This document shows, piece after piece, positions 1-5,420 of a stretch of DNA of 5,420 nt. The stretch comes from an uncultured Opitutia bacterium (GTDB taxonomy: Bacteria; Verrucomicrobiota; Verrucomicrobiia; Opitutales; UBA953): positions 1 through 5,420 of the forward strand of contig CAIKRN010000101.1 in NCBI GenBank assembly GCA_903829855.1. The letters are read 5' to 3'. Position 1 is the first letter of the stretch. Every line of letters begins with the position of its first letter. A program made the position numbers and the translations under genes. Below the pieces are notes generated by a model. It did not search any database, was not told the origin of the DNA, and worked only from the letters and a program-made list of their open reading frames with translations.

Positions 1-32
1 CGGGGGAAGAGCTTGAGCACCGGAAGGGCCAT
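1..32 (-). CDS. Possible start of a divergent gene, truncated at the left edge
   Basis: On the minus strand an ATG at 32-30 opens a frame that stays open to the window edge and reads M-A-L-P-V-L-K-L-F-P. Nearly every third position is C or G, like the codon use of the confident genes here, and a divergent arrangement would explain the non-coding stretch up to 150. Ten codons are too few to identify a product. The competing readings are two plus-strand frames open from the left edge: one stops at 73-75 and could be the tail of an upstream gene; the other runs into the next gene out of frame. I cannot decide between these from the sequence alone. Confidence 0.3.
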   Translation of the reverse strand, partial: MALPVLKLFP

Positions 33-150
33 GGCACGAGGGTTATCCCCCGGAAGCGGACGGGCAAGACGCTAAGATGGGGGCGAATGCTCTTCCCGCT
101 TGGAACAAACCCCGGGAGGGCTACATCTACTCCCATACCCCGCTACACCT

Positions 151-201
151 ATGGTACGCTCATCACTCAGCCTCCTCTTCCTCGCCGCCTTGGCGCAGGC
201 G
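151..201 (+). other. Signal peptide of the cytochrome c protein
   Basis: Residues 1-17 have a short positive n-region (Arg3), a hydrophobic core SLSLLFLAALA and an A-Q-A cleavage motif before VPEGF. Export is expected, because the covalent heme of the C-terminal CXXCH is attached outside the cytoplasmic membrane. This peptide is also the main reason for starting the gene at 151. Confidence 0.8.
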
Positions 202-3200
202 GTCCCCGAAGGCTTCACCATCCACGAATATGTCGGCACCAAGCAGGAGCCGGAGCTCTACCCGACGGCGCTCTCGGCGGCCGGCAACGGCGATCTCTAT
301 ATTTCGTCCGATAAGAACGGCTCGCTCGGACACATTCCGGGCATGGGCCGGATTCTGCTTGCCCGCGACACAAAGGGCACGGGCGTAGCGGATTCCGTCA
401 CGGAGTTCCTCAAGGTCGACAGCCCCCGCGGCGGCCATTTCGTCGGCGGCGTCTTTTACCTCATCCACCCTCCATTCCTCACCGCCTTCCGCGACACGAA
501 GGGCACGGGCCAAGCCGATGAGAAGATTCTTCTCGTCGAAGGTTTGGGCGGCGGTATCGAGCACCCCCGCGGCGCCGATCATACGACCAACGCCTGTCGC
601 ATGGGTATCGATGGCTGGCTCTATATCGCCGTTGGCGATTTCGGTGCTGGCATCCTAAAGGATATGGACGGCGCCAAGAGTCGCGATGGTTCGCGCGTCA
701 CCCTGCAGGGCGGCGGTGTTCTCCGGGTGCGCCCCGATGGCTCCGAGTTGGAAACTTACACGGTGATGACCCGTAATATCGTCGATATCGGGATTACCCC
801 GACGCTCGACATGTTCTCCCGCGATAACACCAATGACGGCAAGGGCTGGAATACGCGTTTTCTCCATTACACTTCCCTCTCTAATCCTGGCTACCCCCGC
901 TTGTATAAAGGCTTCATCGATGAGCTGGCCCCGCCCCTCGCCGACTACGGTGGCGGCGCCGGTACCGGGGTGCTTTACCTGAGCGAACCCGGCTTCCCTA
1001 AGAATTGGAATGACACCTTGTTCTCGTGCGACTGGACGACCAATAAACTCTACGCACACAAGCTGTCCCCCTTTGAGGCCAGTTTCACGATCACCCAAGA
1101 TATTTTCCAGGACGTCAAAAAGCCGACCGACCTCGACGTCGACGGCAATTCCCGTCTCTACCTCGCCGACTGGCGTGATGGCGTTTTCAGTTATCAAGGA
1201 GCGGGCAAGCAGGTCGGCCAGATTCAGCTGATTGAGCCCGTGGGCACCACCCGCGCTAAATATGTCGACGTGACGAAGGTCTCAGACGAAGAGCTCGTGC
1301 AACTACTCGGCTCCGACTCCACCGTACAGCGCCTCGAGGCTTCCCGCCGTCTTATTGATCTTAAGAAGACCCCTCTGGCTGCGGGCGTATTGGCTCTGGC
1401 GCAGGACGCTAAGCGGCATCTCTACTCCCGTGTCGCCGCGATCTTCACTTACAAGCAGATGCTGGGCAAGGATGCGACCGCCGGCCTCGTTGCCCTCTCC
1501 AAGGATGATGCGGTCCGCGAGTTCACCCTGCGTGCGATGACGGATCGCCTCAAGGAGCTTGAAGGCGTGCCGGTGCAGCTTTACGTCGACGCCTTGAAGG
1601 ATGCCAACCCTCGCGTCCGACTCCAAGCCGTCGTGGGCCTCCAGCGCCTCGGCGCCAAGGACGCCTCCACTGCTATTATCGACGCCGCTTCAACCTGGTC
1701 CATCGACGAATCCAAATTAAAGGACGGCGAGCACTATCGTCTGCCGCACACGGCGATTAACGCCCTCATTCGCCTGGGTAACGAGCGTGCCGCTTTGGCC
1801 GCCGCCGCCGACCCAGCCAAGCGCTACATCGCTTTCCGCGTGCTCCAGGAGCTACATACGGATGCCGCTGTCGCTGGTGTGATCGCCCTCTCGCAGGAAG
1901 CGGATGATGGCACCCGCGTCGGCGCCGTTGGCGCCCTCGCCCGCCTCTACCACGTGGAGAAGCCCTGGAACTACAAGGATTGGTGGAGCACCCGCCCGGA
2001 TGATCGTGGCCCGTACTTCGAGCCAGCTGAATGGTCCGCGACCGCTCGTATCCATAAAGCCATTGAAGAGGCTTACCCCAAGCTGCCGAAGAACGCCCGT
2101 CTGGCTTCGCTGGAGGTCATCGCTAAGAACCGCATCGCGGTCTCATCGTTGAAACTCGCCGGCGTTGACCCGCTTCGCCTCGCCCTGTCTTCCCAGAATC
2201 TCCTGCCTTCCGATGTGATTCTGCTCACGGACGCCGCGACACAGGCGGGCCGTGCATGGAATGAAAAGATCGAGTGCTTCAAGGCGCTCCACGTGGTCGA
2301 CATCGCTCAGGGCGACAAGGGTGACCCGTATTTCCCGAACCGTCTCAAAATCCTCGGACTCTGGTCGAAGGATAGTTCCGCCCCTGGCGAGGCCCTCCAG
2401 TTTGTGAATGAGTTCATCTACGACTCCGAGCGCTTCAAGCAGGTTGGCAAGCTTCGCAACCTCGCGAACGGCGCCGATGACGCGACGTCGACGATTCTCT
2501 GGAAGGCTCTCTTCAACGCGCTCAACAGCCCGTTGTCGAAGCCCGATCAGAAGAAGCAGGTGCAGGCCCTCGTGGACAAGAATCCTCGCGACCTCGGTTT
2601 CTTCTATGCCATCACTGACCTCGGTCTGACCGGCTTCGACAAGCAGCTGGAGTCGGGCATGAAGGGCGACAACGCCCTCCAGAACAACGCGGCGAAGGCG
2701 GCGATGGAAGCCGGCAAGAAGGCGCTCGCCCGGAAGGGAAAGAAGATCGCCCAGCTTGAGCTCGCAGATGTTTCCGCCGCCGTGCTTAAGGGACACGGTA
2801 ACGTCAAGCAGGGGCAGAACCTCTTCACGAAGCAGGGCTGTGTCGCCTGCCACGCGATTTCCCTCACGGCCGAGCAGAAGGGCCCATACCTCGGCTCCGT
2901 CGGCGTGAAGTTTCCGCGCGAATACCTCGTCGAGTCCGTGCTTTACCCGAGCAAGGTCGTTGCCCAGGGCTTCCAGACCTTCCAGTTCGATATGAAGGAT
3001 GGCTCCTCGCAGATCGGTTTTGTGAGCGGTGAAGCCGATGGTGAAATCACCCTGCGTAACATCGCCGGCCAGGTCACTAAGGTGAAGCGCGCCAACGTGA
3101 AGGAAGAGAAGCACCTCCCGCAGTCAATGATGCCGGAAGGCCTCGCTGCCGGCCTCACGGTCGAAGAACTCACCTCGCTCATTGACTACCTCTGTACGCT

Positions 3201-3219
3201 GAAGGCAATCGGAGGCTAA
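151..3219 (+). CDS. Secreted propeller-HEAT-cytochrome c protein (Pirellula/Verrucomicrobium-type putative dehydrogenase)
   Basis: This is a 1022-residue exported multidomain protein. The ATG at 151 is preferred over a TTG at 100 because it places a signal peptide at the N-terminus: residues 1-17, MVRSSLSLLFLAALAQA, with probable cleavage after AQA. Residues about 18-350 resemble the family described as putative membrane-bound dehydrogenase of Pirellula/Verrucomicrobium type (TIGR02604-like, propeller fold). They carry GWLYIAVGDFG (about 155-165), FSRDNTNDGKGW (222-233) and a segment ending DVDGNSRLYLADWRDG. Residues about 371-500 and 545-602 contain degenerate HEAT-like helical repeats. The last 150 residues are a cytochrome c domain with heme site C897-V-A-C900-H901 and a probable distal ligand at M993 or M994 in SMMPEG, matching the TIGR02603-type heme domain. 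Such proteins are abundant in Planctomycetes and Verrucomicrobia and are thought to oxidise organic substrates, often sugars, outside the cytoplasm. Substrate and cofactor are not established. A terminator follows 21 bases after the stop, so it is probably the last gene of its transcript. The domain architecture is sure; the role is not. Confidence 0.93.
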   Translation: MVRSSLSLLFLAALAQAVPEGFTIHEYVGTKQEPELYPTALSAAGNGDLYISSDKNGSLGHIPGMGRILLARDTKGTGVADSVTEFLKVDSPRGGHFVGGVFYLIHPPFLTAFRDTKGTGQADEKILLVEGLGGGIEHPRGADHTTNACRMGIDGWLYIAVGDFGAGILKDMDGAKSRDGSRVTLQGGGVLRVRPDGSELETYTVMTRNIVDIGITPTLDMFSRDNTNDGKGWNTRFLHYTSLSNPGYPRLYKGFIDELAPPLADYGGGAGTGVLYLSEPGFPKNWNDTLFSCDWTTNKLYAHKLSPFEASFTITQDIFQDVKKPTDLDVDGNSRLYLADWRDGVFSYQGAGKQVGQIQLIEPVGTTRAKYVDVTKVSDEELVQLLGSDSTVQRLEASRRLIDLKKTPLAAGVLALAQDAKRHLYSRVAAIFTYKQMLGKDATAGLVALSKDDAVREFTLRAMTDRLKELEGVPVQLYVDALKDANPRVRLQAVVGLQRLGAKDASTAIIDAASTWSIDESKLKDGEHYRLPHTAINALIRLGNERAALAAAADPAKRYIAFRVLQELHTDAAVAGVIALSQEADDGTRVGAVGALARLYHVEKPWNYKDWWSTRPDDRGPYFEPAEWSATARIHKAIEEAYPKLPKNARLASLEVIAKNRIAVSSLKLAGVDPLRLALSSQNLLPSDVILLTDAATQAGRAWNEKIECFKALHVVDIAQGDKGDPYFPNRLKILGLWSKDSSAPGEALQFVNEFIYDSERFKQVGKLRNLANGADDATSTILWKALFNALNSPLSKPDQKKQVQALVDKNPRDLGFFYAITDLGLTGFDKQLESGMKGDNALQNNAAKAAMEAGKKALARKGKKIAQLELADVSAAVLKGHGNVKQGQNLFTKQGCVACHAISLTAEQKGPYLGSVGVKFPREYLVESVLYPSKVVAQGFQTFQFDMKDGSSQIGFVSGEADGEITLRNIAGQVTKVKRANVKEEKHLPQSMMPEGLAAGLTVEELTSLIDYLCTLKAIGG

Positions 3220-3240
3220 GGCGGGCGCAGCCGGAAACCA

Positions 3241-3267
3241 AGGGCGCCTACGGGCGCCCTTTTTGTT
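3241..3267 (+). terminator. Rho-independent terminator after the cytochrome c gene
   Basis: A perfect 8-bp GC-rich stem, AGGGCGCC (3241-3248) with GGCGCCCT (3253-3260), closes a TACG loop and is followed directly by a T-rich tail, TTTTGTTT. It begins 21 bases after the TAA of the cytochrome c gene. It separates that transcript from metK-ahcY. The T-tail is on the plus strand only, so it works in that direction. Confidence 0.9.
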
Positions 3268-3295
3268 TAGGTAGGGATGCGATGACATCGCATCC
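3268..3295 (+). repeat. REP-like palindrome 1 (GTAG-footed hairpin)
   Basis: The block TAGGTAGGGA (3268-3277) leads into a perfect 21-base palindrome: GGATGCGATG (3275-3284), a central A, then CATCGCATCC (3286-3295). The GTAG tetranucleotide at 3271-3274 sits at the foot of the palindrome, as in REP elements mobilised by RAYT (TnpA-REP) transposases. The element abuts the T-tail of the terminator. There is no T-tract after the hairpin, so it is not simply a second terminator. Confidence 0.65.
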
Positions 3296-3304
3296 GCCTG
3301 TGTC

Positions 3305-3342
3305 TAGGTAGGGACGGCTCTCCGAGCCGTCCGTTCGCGGAC
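3305..3342 (+). repeat. REP-like palindrome 2 (GTAG-footed hairpin)
   Basis: The same lead block TAGGTAGGGA recurs at 3305-3314, 37 bases after its first copy and in the same orientation. It leads into GGACGGCTC (3312-3320), a TCC loop and GAGCCGTCC (3324-3332). The right arm overlaps a second small hairpin, GTCCG-TTCG-CGGAC (3329-3342), which cannot form at the same time as the first. The GTAG foot is at 3308-3311. The stem sequence differs from palindrome 1, while the lead block is identical. Confidence 0.7.
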
Positions 3343-3347
3343 CGGGG

Positions 3348-3358
3348 TGCGAATCGCA
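3348..3358. repeat. Short palindrome between REP-like copies 2 and 3
   Basis: TGCGAATCGCA is an 11-base perfect palindrome around a central A. It lies in the linker between the inverted pair of REP-like elements, where BIME linkers often carry conserved short motifs. On its own it is too short to assign a role. Confidence 0.4.
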
Positions 3359-3360
3359 AT

Positions 3361-3399
3361 CTAGGCCACAGCGGGCTCGGAGACCCCGCCGTTGCCTAG
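3361..3399 (-). repeat. REP-like palindrome 3, inverted relative to the first two
   Basis: The outer arms CTAGGC (3361-3366) and GCCTAG (3394-3399) enclose a 19-base imperfect palindrome at 3371-3389: GCGGG, one C·C mismatch, TC, loop GGA, GA, and CCCGC. Read on the minus strand it starts TAGGCAACGG and contains TCTCCGAGCC, which parallels the TAGGTAGGGA lead and TCTCCGAGCC core of palindrome 2. The two therefore form a head-to-head pair, as in a BIME. The GTAG foot has decayed in this copy. Confidence 0.6.
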
Positions 3400-3425
3400 A
3401 GCTCTGCTTTTGGGCCCATATGACA

Positions 3426-3451
3426 TATCCTCCTATCTTGATACATGGATA
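3426..3451. promoter_or_regulatory. Operator-like dyad TATC-N4-TATC-N2-GATA-N4-GATA upstream of metK
   Basis: TATCC (3426-3430) mirrors GGATA (3447-3451), and TATC (3434-3437) mirrors GATA (3440-3443), all around one centre between 3438 and 3439. This makes a 26-bp dyad in which 18 positions are symmetric. It lies 45-70 bases before the metK ATG, in the least GC-rich part of the window, and overlaps the TTGATA that could serve as a -35 box. The position and symmetry would suit a dimeric repressor of the metK-ahcY operon. It is not the MetJ met-box (AGACGTCT) and I do not recognise the regulator. Chance remains possible. Confidence 0.35.
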
Positions 3452-3466
3452 CAAACTTGCTTAAAG
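3438..3466 (+). promoter_or_regulatory. Weak candidate sigma-70-type promoter of metK-ahcY
   Basis: TTGATA (3438-3443) matches the -35 consensus at five of six positions. It is followed after 17 bases by TTAAAG (3461-3466), a poor -10 with three of six matches. A promoter is expected in this interval because a terminator lies upstream and metK is the first gene of its operon. The exact boxes are uncertain, and the consensus for this lineage may differ. Confidence 0.3.
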
Positions 3467-3495
3467 GCGGCTTACCCCTTTGATTCGTGAGCCTT

Positions 3496-4686
3496 ATGGC
3501 AAGTCATGACTCCTACACCTTCTCGTCCGAATCCGTCGGCGAGGGCCACCCGGACAAAGTCGCCGATAGCATCTCGGACTCCGTCCTCGACGCCTGCTTC
3601 GCCCAGGACCGGTTCTCCCGCGTTGCTTGCGAGACCCTAGTCAAGAGCGACCACGTCGTCATCGCCGGCGAACTGACGACCAAGGCGAAGGTTAACTTCG
3701 AGGAGGTCGTGCGCGCCGCAATCCGCGACATCGGCTACGTGAACGACGACGACGTCTTCCACGCCGACAAGGTTTTCATCACCAACCTGCTCACGAAGCA
3801 GTCCCCGGATATCGCCCAAGGCGTCGATGAGCGTAAGGCCGAAGGCAAGAAGCACGCCAAGATGGGCGCCGGCGACCAAGGCATCATGTTCGGTTACGCC
3901 ACCATGGAGACCCCGGAGCTGATGCCGGCCCCAGTGATGTTCGCCCATCGCCTCAACCGCGAGCTGGCCCGCATTCGCAAGTCCGGTGCCAAGGGTACCG
4001 AATGGATTCGCCCTGATTGCAAGTCCCAGGTCGCCGTGCGCTATGAAGACGGCGTCCCCGTCGCCATTGAGAACGTGGTCATCTCGACCCAGCACACGGC
4101 TGACGTCTCTCACCGCCACATCGAGAAGTTCTGCATCGAGCAGGTTATCCGCAAGGTCCTCCCGAAGGCCCTTGTCAGCAAGAAGACCGAGTACCTGATC
4201 AACCCCACCGGCCGCTTCGTGGTCGGTGGTCCTCAGGGCGATTGCGGCCTCACCGGCCGTAAAATCATCGTCGACTCGTACGGAGGCATGGGCCGTCACG
4301 GTGGTGGCGCTTTCTCCGGCAAAGATCCGACCAAGGTCGATCGTTCGGCTGCCTACATGGCCCGCTGGGTCGCTAAGCACATCGTTGCTTCCGGTGCCGC
4401 CGAGCGCTGCGAACTCCAAGTCGCCTACGCTATCGGCCACCCTGAACCGACCAGCATCCACCTCGACACGTTCGGCACGGGTGCCGTCGATGACGCCGTG
4501 ATTCTCGCCGCGGTGAAGAAGATCTTCCTCTTCAATCCGGCTGAAATCATCCGCCAACTCGACCTGCGCCGTCCGATCTACCGCGCTTCCACGCATTACG
4601 GTCACTTCGGCAAGAAGGGCCTGCCTTGGGAAGTCACCTCGAAGCTCGCCGCCTTCATTAAGGCTATCAACCGCAACGTCCGCTAA
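3496..4686 (+). CDS. metK: S-adenosylmethionine synthetase (methionine adenosyltransferase)
   Basis: The cytoplasmic enzyme joins methionine and ATP to give SAM, releasing phosphate and pyrophosphate; the family works as a dimer of dimers with Mg2+ and K+. The 396-residue length fits the family (E. coli 384). Near the N-terminus is SESVGEGHPDK with H18-P19-D20-K21. The first signature is G124-AGDQG with D127, and the second is GGGAFSGKDPTKVD at 269-282 with K276, K280 and D282. The R255-K256 pair in GLTGRKIIVDSYGG and K176 in DCKSQV are also present, so all expected catalytic residues are in place. C175, beside K176, is usually Ala or Gly. I chose the ATG at 3496 because MASHDSYTFSSES matches the usual family start; a GTG at 3487 would add only three residues. 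No Shine-Dalgarno sequence precedes either start. It is followed after 18 bases by ahcY, a probable operon partner that consumes SAH, the product of SAM use. Confidence 0.97.
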   Translation: MASHDSYTFSSESVGEGHPDKVADSISDSVLDACFAQDRFSRVACETLVKSDHVVIAGELTTKAKVNFEEVVRAAIRDIGYVNDDDVFHADKVFITNLLTKQSPDIAQGVDERKAEGKKHAKMGAGDQGIMFGYATMETPELMPAPVMFAHRLNRELARIRKSGAKGTEWIRPDCKSQVAVRYEDGVPVAIENVVISTQHTADVSHRHIEKFCIEQVIRKVLPKALVSKKTEYLINPTGRFVVGGPQGDCGLTGRKIIVDSYGGMGRHGGGAFSGKDPTKVDRSAAYMARWVAKHIVASGAAERCELQVAYAIGHPEPTSIHLDTFGTGAVDDAVILAAVKKIFLFNPAEIIRQLDLRRPIYRASTHYGHFGKKGLPWEVTSKLAAFIKAINRNVR

Positions 4687-4704
4687 TCCTTTCATCACAT
4701 CACC

Positions 4705-5420
4705 ATGCCTTCCAAGAAAACCACTCGCGCCTCCAAGAAGGGGGCCGACTTCAAAGTCGCCGATCTCGGCCTCGCCGAATGGGGCCGCAAGGAACTCCAG
4801 GTCGCCGAGCACGAGATGCCCGGTCTCATGGCCCTGCGCGCCAAGCACGGTAAGCGTAAGCCCCTCAAGGGCGTGCGCATCGCCGGCTCACTGCACATGA
4901 CGATTCAGACGGCCGTCCTCATTGAGACGCTCGTCGACCTCGGCGCCGATGTGCGCTGGGCTTCCTGCAATATCTTCTCCACACAGGACCATGCCGCCGC
5001 CGCGATTGCCAAGGCGGGCATCCCGGTCTTCGCCTGGAAGGGTGAGAATCTCGTCGAGTATTGGGAGTGCACCATGCGCGCCCTCACTTGGCCCAATGGC
5101 GACGGCCCTGAGCTGATTGTCGATGACGGTGGTGACGCCACGCTGTTGATCCACAAGGGCTACGAGCTCGAGAACGGTTCCAAGTGGGCTTGGTCTTCCT
5201 CGGAATCCGAAGAAGAGCAGATCATCAAGAATCTCCTCAAGAAGGTCGCCAAGGAAAAGCCCGGCCACTGGCATAAGGTTGTGAAGAGCTGGAAGGGTGT
5301 GTCGGAAGAGACCACCACCGGCGTGAAGCGCCTCTACCGCATGCTCGAAGAGGGTTCCCTCCTCGTGCCCACGGTCAACGTCAACGACACCGCCACGAAG
5401 TCGAAGTTCGACAACCTTTA
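4705..5420 (+). CDS. ahcY: S-adenosylhomocysteine hydrolase (adenosylhomocysteinase), 3' end cut by the window
   Basis: The NAD-dependent cytoplasmic enzyme reversibly splits SAH into adenosine and L-homocysteine, relieving inhibition of methyltransferases. The frame starts at ATG 4705, 18 bases after metK, and remains open to the edge: 238 codons of a protein usually about 430-475 long, so the main NAD-binding domain is missing. Visible motifs are GSLHMTIQTAVLIETL with H64 and T66, the signature CNIFSTQDHAAAAI (88-101), VDDGGDAT (139-146), SEETTTGVKRLY with E201/E202, and VNDTATKSKFDN with K232, D236 and N237, matching human K186, D190 and N191. Residues about 150-195, rich in Glu and Lys, are the roughly 40-residue insertion of the longer, plant-like class, which also has Gln where human has E59 (here Q68). 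The first 15 or so residues form a Lys/Thr/Ser-rich tail with no obvious counterpart in the core fold. No Shine-Dalgarno sequence is visible; co-transcription with metK is likely. Confidence 0.96.
   Translation, partial: MPSKKTTRASKKGADFKVADLGLAEWGRKELQVAEHEMPGLMALRAKHGKRKPLKGVRIAGSLHMTIQTAVLIETLVDLGADVRWASCNIFSTQDHAAAAIAKAGIPVFAWKGENLVEYWECTMRALTWPNGDGPELIVDDGGDATLLIHKGYELENGSKWAWSSSESEEEQIIKNLLKKVAKEKPGHWHKVVKSWKGVSEETTTGVKRLYRMLEEGSLLVPTVNVNDTATKSKFDNL

Noticed and set aside
100..150. TTG start at 100 for the cytochrome c protein, adding 17 residues
   Set aside because: The extension (EQTPGGLHLLPYPATP) would sit before a textbook signal peptide and bury it, so the ATG at 151 is better.
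77..388. Plus-strand 103-codon frame at the left end, rich in Arg, Ser and Pro
   Set aside because: It overlaps the cytochrome c gene out of frame over most of its length and has the Arg/Ser/Pro bias of a shadow frame.
2143..3114. Minus-strand open frame of 323 codons opposite the cytochrome c gene
   Set aside because: It is antisense to the heme domain and the region before it; long antisense frames are expected with GC-rich third positions. The translation is a low-complexity Leu/Glu/Gly/Val mixture.
3275..3332. Second and third hairpins as extra transcription terminators
   Set aside because: The stems are strong but no T-tract follows them on either strand. The shared lead block and inverted third copy fit a REP cluster better.
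3268..3399. CRISPR array
   Set aside because: There are only two direct copies of a 10-base block, with no regular spacer-repeat pattern and dissimilar palindromes.
3248..3454. Minus-strand 68-codon frame in the intergenic region
   Set aside because: It runs through the REP-like palindromes and the terminator, so its sequence is explained by repeats. It has no recognisable motif or ribosome site.
3637..4848. Long minus-strand open frame of 403 codons opposite metK
   Set aside because: It is the antisense shadow of metK and the start of ahcY. Both plus-strand proteins match well-known families with all motifs, and the minus translation resembles no family and spans the gap between the two genes.

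Overview
The window looks like chromosomal DNA from a GC-rich member of the Verrucomicrobiota, most likely near Opitutales/Opitutaceae. The lineage call is an inference. It rests on a large secreted propeller-HEAT-cytochrome c protein of the Pirellula/Verrucomicrobium type, on codon usage rich in C and G at third positions, and on intergenic GTAG-footed palindromes that resemble repeats I recall from this group. No Shine-Dalgarno sequence is visible before any of the three genes, which is unusual. There are no phage, plasmid or insertion-sequence genes.

Layout, left to right. Positions 1-150 hold a possible start of a divergent minus-strand gene (only about 10 codons visible) and a short upstream region. 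Positions 151-3219 encode a 1022-residue exported protein: signal peptide, six-bladed-propeller-like dehydrogenase domain, HEAT-like helical repeats, and a C-terminal single-heme cytochrome c domain (CVACH). A strong intrinsic terminator follows at 3241-3267. Next, from 3268 to 3399, is a cluster of three REP-like palindromes, two in direct orientation and one inverted. An AT-richer stretch at 3400-3486 carries a TATC/GATA dyad and a weak promoter-like sequence just before metK.

Positions 3496-4686 encode S-adenosylmethionine synthetase (MetK). After an 18-base gap, ahcY (S-adenosylhomocysteine hydrolase) starts at 4705 and runs off the right edge with 238 codons visible. The last two genes form a probable operon for the activated-methyl cycle. 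MetK makes SAM from methionine and ATP; methyltransferases convert SAM to SAH; AhcY splits SAH to adenosine and homocysteine, which removes product inhibition and returns homocysteine for remethylation. The first gene is separated from them by a terminator and is functionally unrelated, probably an envelope or periplasmic oxidation of an unknown substrate.

I see no clear undescribed system. The most notable non-coding features are the REP/BIME-like cluster and the dyad upstream of metK-ahcY.
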